From contig KQ965736.1 in the NCBI GenBank assembly GCA_001574975.1, positions 283,483 through 347,482 on the forward strand: a stretch of 64,000 nucleotides of DNA, in the 5' to 3' direction. Origin of the DNA: Gonapodya prolifera JEL478 (lineage: Eukaryota; Monoblepharomycota; Monoblepharidomycetes; Monoblepharidales; Gonapodyaceae). The translations under genes and the position numbers were made by a program. Every line of letters begins with the position of its first letter. Position 1 is the first letter of the stretch. Below are positions 24,689 to 35,837 of the stretch, one piece after another. The notes under the pieces were generated by a model. That model did not search any database and was not told where the DNA came from. It saw only the letters and a list, made by a program, of their open reading frames with translations.

Positions 24689-26112
24689 CTATCGTTGTCT
24701 AAGGTGTCCCACGCTTTCAATCCAATACTCTGCGGTTACCGGTCCCTTCTTCGCATCCCGCTCTTCAACCGAGGTGACCCCGGTCATCACCAACAATGTG
24801 TGAAGCTTGCCTAATTTACCAAACGCAATGTCTGTATCAAGCCTGTCGCCAACCATGCACGTGCGTGCTGGATCGAGATGGAACCTGAGGATTGGCGGAT
24901 TGCGGGATTGCAAGGTGAACCAAATCAGAGGCACGATCGGTGGAATCCCAATGAGTCGCACCTCTCTAAAATGGTGTTCATCATATTTTGACTCGGCTTT
25001 CCCAATACGGCATCCGGTCTTCGGTTCACTGAATGAATCAAAGCGGCAAGAAGTGATCCTGTACCTATTACGGAGAAAGTGCACGTAAAGAGTGGTCCGT
25101 GGTTCGAACGCAGGAGTGAGGGAACAGGAAAGAGCGACTCACCAGGATAAATGCTTCCGCTGATGGGATATGTCCGATCCTCGTTCGTGGCAAGGAAGTG
25201 AACCTTCCCTTTGTTTGCGGTCAGATATGTGAATGCTTTTGCATACTTGCGGTAGTTGATTTGGGAGTCGAAACCGAGCAAAACAGCGCCGATAGATTCG
25301 TCCGGACCGAGCGTGCCATTCTCGAACTCAGTTTCTTGCAGAGGAGCATTGTCGTCCTACGGATCCGGAAGAACGGCTTGATTCATGATCCTGTTGAGAG
25401 CCCGAGTTGAAAACAATGACAACGTACCCCAGCTCCCACCGCCTGTATTCCCATTTCCGCCAGTTCATCTACGATTCCCTGCATTCCGACGACGTACACT
25501 TTCTTGTCAGCTGGGAAGTTGAGCATGTTCTTCAAGTAATAGGCTGCAGCGTAAGCTGACCCGAAAATGTTGTCCTTCATCGATGAAGATTGCTCAGTCA
25601 ATGAGTCACCTTTCACAAAATATTCACAATGCTCACTGGTTCAGCTGGGAATCCCAGCTTCTTAAACTTTCCCACATAAGTTTTGCGAGACTTTGAAGAG
25701 TTATTCGTCACGTAGATGATGCGCTTGCCCTGAATGAAGAATGAGCGTAAAATAATCTGCTTCCCTGAATCAAGCAGTGTAATTCTCACTTTTGCCACGA
25801 GTTCGTGAAGAAATTCGGGAGCGCCCTTGATAGTGTCGTTTCCAAGCCATAGAACACCTGTATTTGGAGCAGTTACATCACGAATCGCGATCGTACTAAT
25901 ACCTTCATGTGTTACTTACCATCGCAATCGAAAATGAAGGTATCCATTTGGTCAACGAATGAGCTTATCTCCTCGGGAGTGGAGAGGTGATGGGATGGAG
26001 GTGAAGACCCTCCATCCGAGGTCCCCGCTAGTGCAGGAGTCGATGACTGGACGGGATGTTCGCTTCCGCTTGAAACTAATCGATGCGGTTGAGGGGTGAT
26101 GATTGATTCCAT
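24689..26112 (-). CDS. HAD-superfamily p-nitrophenylphosphatase / phosphoglycolate phosphatase (PHO13 type)
   Basis: Starts MESIITPQPHRLV, with about 45 Ser/Thr/Pro-rich residues before the enzyme, and ends EYWIESVGHLRQR. HAD motif I is MDTFIFDCDG|VLW, split by an intron. Motif II is IIYVTNNSSKSRKTY. The substrate-cap region includes DNIFGSAYAAAYYLKNML, KVYVVGMQGIVDEL and AVLLGFDSQINYRKYAKAF. GKPSQNMM supplies the motif III Lys, and CMVGDRLDTDIAFGKLG is motif IV. Enzymes of this branch clear phosphoglycolate and other toxic phosphorylated side products in the cytosol. All catalytic residues are present. At least six introns. It shares a 108-bp divergent promoter region with the coiled-coil gene. 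Confidence 0.88.
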
Positions 26113-26220
26113 TGGGGATCTTTCGGTGATTTCTCTCCGTCTCGCAGCGGCAAAAACGGTAGAATAATCGCGAAACGCCCTCGCACTGCATACACACTCA
26201 CACCGCCTGCCTGGAGCTCG
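26113..26220. promoter_or_regulatory. 108-bp divergent promoter region (phosphatase / coiled-coil gene)
   Basis: Start codons at 26112 (minus) and 26221 (plus) point apart with only 108 bp between them, so the two genes probably share control sequences. No specific factor site was recognised. Confidence 0.4.
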
Positions 26221-29200
26221 ATGTCGTTCAACGGGAATCTGCCCGAGGACTGGAGCGGTGGTCGAATGTCGTGGAGCAGACCACGCGTCCAATCGCGGGA
26301 TCAGTCACGTCCAATGTCCGGGGTCCAAGACGGCAGGGAACGACGGCGGTTCACGGGGGGTGTCGGAACTGGCGACCTTCCTGATCCGAGTTCAATGGTG
26401 CTGGGATCGCGAGGGGGAAACATGCGGTCAGAAGGATCGTGGAGGAACTCACAGAGCGGGAGAAGTCGAACAAGTTCATCGCAAATGACCCGCAGGCTTT
26501 CAACGACAGGAATCCAGACAAATACGGCACCACCTGCTACTTTGCTGCAGAGAGAGCCTAGCTTTGGCACGCAGCGGGCCGGAGATGGCGACACGAGCGT
26601 ATCATCTGGAGCCGCTGCTCGGAATCCCTTGGAGCTTCAACGACTGCCACGAACGAGGTTGGTGAAGGAGGAAGCGTGATGACGATAGTTCTTTAATGTT
26701 CTGGGTCAATATAGCAAACTCTCGTCTGCGATTTCTTTTCTGGCTGGAAGTTTGTTTCTGCAGACAAACTTCGAGCACAGCTACTCAAAGGCCGAAGAAC
26801 GAATATCACGGGCACATAGAAAAGCTCAATCAAAAGATCGCAAGGGACGTTCTCGGAAAGATACAACCGATGTCGATGGATCCATTGTGGACGACGCTTC
26901 GTCTGCTCTTGATTCATCGAGTGCTCAAGTGAACCTACTTCTCAAGATCGTTGTGCGATTTTTGGATGACCTTTCCAGGGCACTTGTCACCTACCTCAAA
27001 GCCGTGAGTGGCCCAGTTTTTTTTTTTTTTTTTTTTGTTGAACAAAGCTCACCATCTCTTTGATCGATAGTGCTCCTACGAACAGGTAGCGAAGTCTCTC
27101 GTGCAATCTGAGAACGGTGGCCTTCATCGGCGTCGGTCCTCGATAACATCTGCGACACCAAGTGTCCCAACGGTGAAGGGTCTCCCTCCTCTGCCTACCA
27201 AGAGCGCAGCTGGTACAAGTGGAGGGATTGAAGTATTGGCTTCATTCAATCGACTTGACTCATCTCTGTGCTGCTACCTTGCGTTGCTGCAGCATCGTGA
27301 CACGTTGTTATCGGAAGCAGCATACGAAGTCGGAACGTTGGAAGAGGACGCTTTAATGCTCAAAACACTCATGCCTGTTCCAGCACCTCAGAATGAAAAG
27401 AAATATGATCGCCGTAATGAAAATTTGGAGAGCTCACATCCCAAACCTCTGAGGAAAAACAAAAAATTGAACACCCTGCGTCGAAAGCGATGGGAGAAAG
27501 CGCGCCTCTATAGCATGTCGTCAGACTCTGATTCTGACACCGAGGAGGATGAGTGGCCCGAAAGCGAAGATGAAAACGAGGACAATGTGGACAAGATAAT
27601 TCTCCCAACCATTCGAAGCGAGGCCATCGACCTTTCTAAAATTCCCAACACTGATTCGGAAAAGCACAGGCGTATGGCGCTAAGACTGCGTTGGCGTTTA
27701 ATGTGGGCTGCACTTGAGATAATGGAGGAACGGACACAGTGGCTCGTCGACGAACATGAGGATTATGAAGAGAACAAGGTTTCGTTCGAGGAGCAGCGGG
27801 AAAGCTTGCGACACCAATGGGTACAAGAGCAGGAACGGAATCAGACACTTGGGGAGTCTTTGAACCTTGCTGAGGTACGCCTTCTGTCTTTTCTTGGCAG
27901 CGCCTGACGTTTCAACGTTCCTCCGATGCCACAAGAATGAGGTGTTGACGCTCACAGAGAAGTTGAAGGTCCTCGACCAGCGTATTTCAATGGAACAACA
28001 ACCACAATCTCAAGCAGGTGATGTTTCTTCCGAAGTTATCCGGAGGATGGATGAGGAGCTGGAGGGGTTGCGGTCCCGTGTACGACAAAGAGATGGCCAA
28101 AGTGAGCTAAAGGAATGGTCACATTTTGAATGAAGGCTAAGGACGCTTTAGTTTCGTCGCTTTATAACACGATCAACGAGCTCCAAATCTCTCAAAAGTC
28201 TACGCAGGACGCCATGACTCGTCTTGAGGAAGAGCGGGCAAACTTGCAGCAAGCTTGCGAGGAATTGCAGCACGAAGTCGCTAAAGTCCGCTTGCTGCAC
28301 GAAAGCTCTCGTGAGCAGGTTGCGAGAGTCAAAGCTGAGATGTACGACTTGGTCGCTGAACGTGACTCACTCGAGGAGCGATTCGACGAGGCGGAGGAAC
28401 ATCTGGCATCTGCGCGAGATGAGTGCGAACAGCTCCGAAATGATCTTCGAGCTGCGCTGAATCAGGTAGAAGACGTCAAAAGAGAGGCCATGGACACAGT
28501 GAAATCCGCGAAACTGGAAGCGCAGGAAGCTCGTACCATGGCCGAGAGACTCTTGCAATTTCCTGAAGACCGACTGGACTACCCTATCAGCGATATCGAA
28601 GGTGCAGAAAAGATAACGCCTTGCTGTTCACTATCACTGATTGTTTCTATTCTGCAGGTCTCGGGTTACCTGACTTGACTGATCGTGATGCTGTACTCTC
28701 TCGTATGTGTGAGGCAAGCAACATTCGGATATTACTACTTGAGCGGAAAAACAATCGGTACAGAAGAATCAGGGAAGACATTTCGCAAAGAATGAAGACA
28801 CTGCGAGAACAAGTTGAACCCAAATCTCCTGACGACGACAGTGCCACAAAAGATCTTATTTCAGAAAGCATGAAAAGATCTTTGTATCCAGCGGGTCTTG
28901 CAACGGCTGTCGTCACGTCACCCTCCGACATGCCGCGATCATTTCACGATCCGGCAATTCACGTCGTGCAACAATACTTAAGGCCCATCCAAGAACAAGT
29001 TTCTCCGCCAGGCTCGGCAATTCGAGTTGGATCTGCCAAATCTTGGGCTAGGAATAAGGCTGGGGCTCCTGATAATGTTGGAATGGCTCGTGGTCGGGAG
29101 CGTCATGTGCTCGCAGAGAGTGATACCAAGTTTCCTTACCGAGAGGTTCCTTCTTCTCCTTCCTCTTCCCTCCCTCTCAAAGACGACATTGACGGTGGAT

Positions 29201-29262
29201 GGGGACCTCGACGATCCGTTGGATTCGCGGGTGCAAAATCCCGACCCAAGACCGCACGATAA
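26221..29262 (+). CDS. Coiled-coil protein of unknown function, 899 residues
   Basis: Six exons join in phase: 26221-26661, 26764-27003, 27071-27874, 27936-28079, 28136-28601 and 28658-29262. The N-terminus (MSFNGNLPEDWSGG) is Ser/Arg-rich and disordered. A helical middle part (NLLLKIVVRFLDDLSRALVT, LCCYLALLQHRDTLLSEAAY) leads into an acidic patch with an SDSDSDTEEDEWPESEDENE run. Long heptad-like segments follow (MTRLEEERANLQQACEEL, RDSLEERFDEAEEHLASARD). The C-terminus is basic and disordered. No catalytic domain was recognised. Composition suits a scaffold or cytoskeletal/basal-body component, but that is only a guess. Confidence 0.8.
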
Positions 29263-29419
29263 GAACATGAGAACGCATTTTGTTGGCAACTTAGCATTAT
29301 TCACAAGAGCTATGCTGTTCTTTCTTCCTCTCCTTTCCTCCGAGCATCGAGCTTTTCCTGAACTTTTTTCCTCTCCTCAGTCCATTTGTTAGGGTATCTG
29401 GTTTCAGTTATGAAAAATA

Positions 29420-30318
29420 TTAGTTGTGCTCCGTTTGTAATTTGTATGAGAAAACGAACGCGCTTATTCGCTCCAAAAGCTTTAGCTCTCGAATATTCTC
29501 TTCTAATTGGCGAATGAAAAATTGCTCCCGTGTGAGACCCTTGGGACATAGCCGAACGAGAATCGCCTGTGCATTCGGGTCAAAACTTGTGCATTCCCAC
29601 ACTCTGAAAGAACGCCTAACCTGATTCTCTGTTCCTATCCTCTTTGCCTCTCTCTGTCTTTTTCTCAACATCGCCTTTTCATTCTGTGCGGCGAGTTGAC
29701 GTTGAACCGACGAGTGCAAATTCGATATGCCCCCCCCTTGCCTATTGATCTCCTGCATTTTGTGCATCAAATTTGCGTTCTGCTCTGCAATTTCTCGTTT
29801 GCGCTCCATTTCTAGCTGCAGCTTCCGTGTCCCAGAGCGCTCGTGGAAAGCCATTGGGAGAAGGCGGTCTGGAATGTGTGTATCAATATGGCTGACTCCC
29901 TCGGAGATTGATATGATCCGTGCTAAGTGTCTTTGGCGATCTCGTCCAGTCCTGACATGATGTGGCAAAGTCAATTGATGCGTTGATTTTTAAATGGATC
30001 AACCCACCATTTGTGTGCCAATAGCTTGTTTGCTACTGGTTTCACTGTATGTAGCGGTAATCGAATAAACATCGGGAATCTTCTTGCAAACTGCCAGCTC
30101 TCTCACCGTCGCGGAAAGATTTGTAACCGTTGTCTGCACTTGTACCCCCTTTGGAAACACCTTTGAGGAGAATGCATCACAGGTATCAGCTCGAAATGTG
30201 TGCAGATGAGTAGAGGACTTGCAAGCGACTAACCTGTGATTGTTTCAGTGCGATCCGGTGTTGCCGCAACAACGGACGCTTGTTGTTGGAGCGGCGGCAG
30301 AGTTTCAACCGTCGCCAT
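29420..30318 (-). CDS. CFAP97D-like (hemingway-family) ciliary protein
   Basis: Starts MATVETLPPLQQQASVVAAT and ends AFVFSYKLQTEHN. The second exon (DTCDAFSSKVFPKGVQVQTT... SSKQAIGTQM) is joined in phase to the first. The third carries the family-like block IISISEGVSHIDTHIPDRLL then KLQLEMERKREIAEQNANLM and HKMQEINRQGG: the VDT..P, KL..E, I..(D/Q)N..L(L/M).KM..I pattern of CFAP97D proteins found in motile cilia. The splice between exon 2 and 3 is not settled, as no acceptor near 29,940-29,990 fits the phase of the obvious GTGGGT donor. The last intron (GTTAGG donor after GTENQ) is clear. Its presence supports a zoospore-producing fungus. Confidence 0.55.
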
Positions 30319-30532
30319 TCGAATGGATGAACAGATGTGACCGAAAGATCAAGCAACAGTTGCAGCAGTGTGTCTGTGCAAATAAATGCGTCTGGAAACA
30401 GCGGATGTTGCGGGAAGAAGCTGATCGATCACAGGCCACGGAGTGCCTACCACGCTGCCTTTTCCGAAAAAGGAAGTCGCGACTTCCCACCGTCCCAACC
30501 GTTCTATGCAGTCTATTATATGCTATCATATA

Positions 30533-32237
30533 TTACAAGCGACGTTTGATTTCCGTTTTCACGATGCTCTGTATTAAATCACCTGGCTCGAAATCTTCAA
30601 AACCATCCAATGCGATTCCGCACTCATTCCCTTTTGAAATCTCAGAAACGTCTTTCTTGAAGTGTTTCAAGGACTTCAACTGGCCTGCAATTGAAAGGTC
30701 AGAGTAAAGAGGAGAGACAAAAGAATAGTCAAGTGAGAAAAAAACCGTGGCCAAGCAGTTGCAACAAATAACGTACCTTCCCACAGCTGCACATCTTTCC
30801 TCATCAGCCGGAAGAGACCGTTTTTCGCCAGCTTGCCAGAATCCACCTTCGATCCCGCAATCACTTCGTCCCCCTTCCCTTTCACTGTGATCGAGAATCG
30901 CTGCTGCACGCTTGCCTCCCCAACGACGTCTATTTTTATTTCAGGCGCCAGCATGTCACTCAGTAGGTCCTTCATATCGTCGATGAGCTGGTAGATGATT
31001 TTGTGCTGTCTGATGCGGACGTTTTCGGAAAGGGCGTGGTGCATGAGGCGAGGTGGAATTGGCTTTCCGTTGAACGCAAGAATGACGCCTGCCCATCGCC
31101 GAAGACGATAGAAATGAGTAAGCGCAACATCTTCAACTCCGAATAATCTGGCTTTCACCTTCATCCACAGAAGCTTGCCGAATGTCATCCTCAGTTACCG
31201 GACCTACGCCGCTGGAAACGACTTTCACTTTGACCTCGTCTTGTGGGAGCGCTTGAATAACTTCCAAGATCGCCTCCACAGATCCATGAACGTCACCTGC
31301 ACAAAAGCTCCATGGTTAGTTCTGGCTTTACATGGATCCGTTTGAGCATCCACCTTTCACAACAACCGGAAGGACTTTTTCCAGCGGCTCAGGATCCGCC
31401 TCCTGAGCGTCATCTCCAGGCTTGCTGCCTCGCTTCTTCTTTGCCGCTTTCTCCACTTCCCTCTCCTTTCTTCGTTTCGCACGAGCTTCATTCATCTTCT
31501 CCAACATCCGCCATCCTTCTTCCCTCTTCTTCCTCTGCTTTCGTGCTTCCACCACCCTCTTCGCAATATCCTCAGCCTTGCGACCCTCTGACTCCTGGAT
31601 CTCGAGGGCGAGATCTCCGGCCGCGGGAAGCTCACGCCAGCCCAACACTTGAACAGGGGTGGACGGACCAGCAGAAGTAAGCGTTTTCCCGGACTCGTCG
31701 ACGATTGAGCGAACTCTACACAGAGAAGTTCCAGCGACGAGAAGTTGAGAAGTGCGGAGTGTGCCCCGCTTGACGAGGACAGTCGCCACATTGCTGAGGG
31801 TTTGAATTAATTAAACCTCATCCAAGCTGAACAGTTCGAGTAAAATCAATCAATCACTCACCCACGTCCACGCTCAAGTTCAGTTTCGAGAACGACAGCC
31901 TCCACTGGTCCTGTGGCGTCCCCTCGAACGTCCAACTGTATCTCTGCGACTGTCGAAATAGTCTCCACCAGCTGGTCCAGACCGGTACCCTGCATCAACA
32001 CAGAAAGGTGACCTGACATCAATTTTGGCAATTTGAACATCGCACACTCAACAACGACGTACCTTCAACCCAGAGACCATGACACACGGAACATCCCCGC
32101 CCATATCTTCCACCTGGACGTTCTCACGGATAAGCCCCTCCAAGACCTTTTCTGGCTTCGCGCCGGGCTTATCGCACTTGTTGACCGCCACAATGATGGG
32201 CACGTTCGCCTCCTTGGAGTGCTTGATGGCCTCAATC

Positions 32238-32269
<32 letters not shown>

Positions 32270-34064
32270 GACGAGCACGACAATATCGGTCGTCTGCGCC
32301 CCGCGGCGCCGCATGGCGGAGAAGGCGGCGTGGCCCGGAGTATCGAGGAAGGTCACCGTTCGGGGTGGGTCGGACGGGGAGGCGTTTTGGAGCGGGACGG
32401 AGAAGGCGCCAATGTGCTGCGTAATCCCACCGGCCTCGGATGCGGCGACGGAGGTCTTGCGCAGCGAGTCGAGAAGCGTGGTTTTGCCGTGGTCGACGTG
32501 GCCCATGATGGTCACGACGGGGGGGCGCGAAGAGTAGTCCGACCATGATTCGGGAGGCGGTCTGTTCGGTAAGGTGGAGCACGGACATAATTAGAACACA
32601 TGTGGCGGATCCTGAACAGCGTGCCCACCAACGAACCGTGCCTCCACATCAAAGGGGTCATGTTCGACAGAGGATGTCACCACTGGGTTCATGTTGAACT
32701 CCAAGACCACGAGCGACGCGAGCTCCGAGGGAAGCACTGCGGAGAAAAAAGTTTGCACATGGTGTGCGTTCGGGTCCGTAAGGAGAACTGCACCCACTGT
32801 AGTCGAATCCTTTCGCGTCATCGAGTCCCATTTCGCCAACCTTACGCAGCACGCGACGGGGTTCAACGCCCATTGCCTGTGCAAGGTTCGCCACTGTAAT
32901 TGTATCGGGCACCATCACGTCCGTCGGAGTATTTTGCGGAGGTGGTCGCCGTTTCGGAGCGGGCTCGGCAACTTCGTCATCGATCGCTTCCCACTCTTCC
33001 GCGTCATCATCGGATTCTCTATTGCGACCTTTTTGGCCAGCTGTCGGAGACGGGCCCGGTGAGGCGGGTCGACGTTTTTTCACCACCGACTTGACCTCTG
33101 GACGATTCGCAGGCGCGCGAGCTCCAGGGCGGGCCCCGCGCAGACCTTCGACAAAGCCGGCATCGATGACACTCTCGAGGTCATCCAGTGGTCCACCGCC
33201 TGGCTGGGCCCTAGCTGGTCCGCCGCGTGGATTAGGTGCCTCCAGGTACGAGAATCCTGGCTTGTTACCCGTCTCGCCAGCCGCAGGCCTCATGGACCTG
33301 TTGTTTTCTGGTCTGGTAAATCCACCCGGCACACGCGGTCCCGGCTTGAACCCGCTTCCAACGTTGTTATCAAAGCGTGTACCCCCACCGCCGTCTTCCG
33401 TTCTCGCTCGGTGAACCGGATAGCCTCGTTGGTTTCCATCAAACCGTCTACCCCCACCGCCGTCTTCCGTTCTCGCTCGTTGATTCGGATAGCTCCGTTG
33501 GTTTCCATCAAACCGTCTGCCCCCACCCCCGTCTTCCGCTCTCCCTCGTTGATCGGGATAGCTCCGTTGATTTCCATCTGTAGGAGGGAAGCGGCCTCCC
33601 CTGTTTCGATCCTCGTTCGAACCCCATTGTCTGTTTCCATTTCCACCTCCGTTTGGACGGTTATTGCTGCCCTGATTTGGCGCGCCGAAACGTTCCCGAA
33701 ACCCTCCTACTCCCTGTTGTCCTGTGCGCTGTTCAGACGGATTACCCGTTCGCCGATAAGGGTTGGTTGCCTGGCCGTCCGTGCGTCTGTCGCCTCCGTC
33801 CGCCTTGTTCCATCTTCGCTCCGCATAACCCTGGCGAATATCGATTCGAGGATTTCCCTGATCGTTTTGCTGAGGATTGCGGGAGTTGAAGTGTCTCCGA
33901 TTGGGAGAAAGCGAGTGGGAAGGAGAAAGTGTAGTTTGAGATTGGAAGATGCCCACGTTTGGGTGGGAGTGTTGCGCGACCAGGGCTAGCAAACTCGAGG
34001 CATCCAGCAATGCCCTCCGCAACGCAGCATGGTGTGCGCGGGTGGATGCATGGCCGCGCTGCAT
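30533..34064 (-). CDS. Mitochondrial translation initiation factor IF-2
   Basis: Starts [17 protein letters not shown], an Arg/Ala/Ser-rich N-terminus suited to mitochondrial import, and ends [15 protein letters not shown] long Gly/Asn/Arg-rich disordered region includes three tandem 23-residue repeats. The IF2 N-domain follows ([20 protein letters not shown]). The GTPase domain has G1 [10 protein letters not shown]2 [10 protein letters not shown]3 [10 protein letters not shown]4 NKCD and G5 SGLK. C-terminal parts include [20 protein letters not shown] and [20 protein letters not shown]. It positions initiator tRNA on the mitochondrial small ribosomal subunit and hydrolyses GTP on subunit joining. 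All G motifs are intact. Several introns; not all borders were worked out. It is divergent from the glutaredoxin gene. Confidence 0.88.
33369..33575. repeat. Three tandem 69-bp in-frame repeats in IF-2
   Basis: Copies begin at 33369, 33438 and 33507 and are about 90% identical to each other. 69 bp is 23 codons, so copy number can change without shifting the frame. Each encodes DGNQR(S/G)YP..R.R.EDGGGG.RF in the disordered N-terminal region. Confidence 0.95.
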
Positions 34065-34167
34065 TGGGGAAGAAAAATGTTCGTGACGTGGTTTGGTATG
34101 CTTTGGTCCGGGCAACCACAGCTGGAAGGTGGAAGGGTTTGGAATCAGAAACAAACGGAACACAGCG
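34065..34167. promoter_or_regulatory. 103-bp divergent promoter region (IF-2 / glutaredoxin)
   Basis: Only 103 bp separate the two chosen start codons, which point apart. Both products work in mitochondrial or iron-sulfur biology, so a shared promoter could co-express them. No factor site was recognised. Confidence 0.4.
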
Positions 34168-35742
34168 ATGCCTGCACCAACTCCCATCACGTCTCCCGCA
34201 CACTTCGACTCTTCTCGCTCGCAGCTTCCAAGGGGCTCTGTCCTCGCCCTCAATTTCTGGGCGGAATGGGCACCCCAGTGCAAGAACATGAACGAGGTCT
34301 TCGCGGAGCTCGCGGTGAAGTTTCCCGATCTCAATTTCTGGACGGTGCGAATGGGGTGGGGGACCGAGCTGAATGATGCGACGCAGAGTGCTCGCGATGT
34401 CGCCGGATTATTGCGATGTTCCACCCCCTCATAATCTCATAATCCTCCCCTCACCCCACCCACCACCATCCCTGTACCGGCCAGATTGAAGCAGAAGAGA
34501 TCGCAGATGTGTCTGAAAAGTTTGAGATTGACTCAGTTCCCACATTCATTGTTCTCAAGGTGTGTTGGTTGGTTGGAAGTCGGAGCTCGAGTTCGGACCT
34601 GGCATGGAAAGACAAAGACCGAAAGAAGTCACTTTGACGAAAAGCAAGTTGAAACAACAGCATAGCCTGTGTCAAACTCGAGCCGGTACCCGGCGTTCTA
34701 TGTCCCACGCAAGGAATAATTCCCATTTCCCCCATCTCCTTAGGACTCGAAGCAACTCGACCGCATCTCCGGAGCCGACGCCGCCGTGCTCACCGCCTCC
34801 ATCACCAAGCACGCTTCGTCCTCCGGGACAAAAGCGCCTCCCGCACCTTCGAAATCAGCGCCCGTCTCCGACAAGGAGCCGCTCGAGACTCGGCTCAAGA
34901 AACTTGTTTCCACGCACCCCGTCATGCTTTTCATGAAGGGCACACCGAGCCAGCCGAGGTGCGGTTTTAGCAGACAGGTGGTGGAGATTTTCGAAAAGGA
35001 AGGCGTCAAGTACGGAAGCTTCAACATCCTTGCAGACGACGAAGTGAGACAAGGTATGGCCGGTCGACACACTTGGTCCTCTTGTGTGTTGGTGTTACGA
35101 TATAATTACCACGCTTCCGGGCATAGGTCTCAAGACCTTCTCCAACTGGCCCACCTTCCCGCAAATCTACGTCAACTCGGAGCTCATCGGCGGTCTCGAC
35201 ATTCTCAAGGAGATGATTGCGTCTGGCGAGTTCCACTCCCTCGTTCCGGCGGACGAGGTCGTGCCCCACGAACCGCTCGAGGACCGCCTCAAGAAGCTCA
35301 TCTCGCGGGCGCCCGTCATGCTGTTCATGAAGGGCAGTCCGGGAAAGGAGAAGTGCGGGTTCAGTAGACAGACGGTGGCCATTTTGAAGGAGCAAGGGGT
35401 CGCGTTTGATACATTGTGAGTGCTTGTGTTTTGCGTGGTGGAAGATGGGTTCTTTGTCACTCCTTACGCCAACCCCAAACCTCCATTTCGTCAGTGATAT
35501 CCTCTCGGACGAAGAAGTGCGACAAGGACTGAAAGAGTTCTCCAAGTGGCCAACGTATCCTCAAGTGTAAGCAGATGAACATTTGAGTTTGTTCATCCGA
35601 GCAATCACGCATACGACACGTCCGTCTCCCGGGTTTTAGGTACGCCAATGGAGAACTCCTGGGCGGTCTTGATGTCATCCGAGAAATGGCCGAGGCAGGA
35701 GAGTTGAAGGAAGCGCTCACTGAAGCGCAAGGTAAAATATAA
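34168..35742 (+). CDS. GLRX3: Multidomain monothiol glutaredoxin, Trx + two CGFS Grx domains (PICOT/GLRX3 type)
   Basis: Six exons (34168-34344, 34485-34559, 34744-35053, 35127-35415, 35495-35566, 35640-35742) join in phase to 341 residues. The N-terminal thioredoxin-like domain has [20 protein letters not shown], where the usual CGPC is APQC with a single Cys, and [14 protein letters not shown]. Two monothiol glutaredoxin domains follow, each with K(G)..RCGFS/KCGFS ([17 protein letters not shown] and [17 protein letters not shown]), WPT(F/Y)PQ(I/V)Y and GGLD. Such proteins bind [2Fe-2S] clusters with glutathione and traffic iron in cytosol and nucleus. Yeast Grx3/Grx4 have a single Grx domain and animal GLRX3 has two, so this copy keeps the animal-like layout and length. 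Confidence 0.93.
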
Positions 35743-35837
35743 CGGAGGGGATCTTTAGATTCGCAGTTCAACGTTGGTCGAGGCCGTGATTGCATTTGTT
35801 CGGAAATATAAGTACAATAACCGTGCACGCCCGTCGT

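Noticed and set aside
33369-33575. CRISPR-like or regulatory tandem array
   Set aside because: The copies are contiguous without spacers, in frame, inside a coding exon of a eukaryotic gene.
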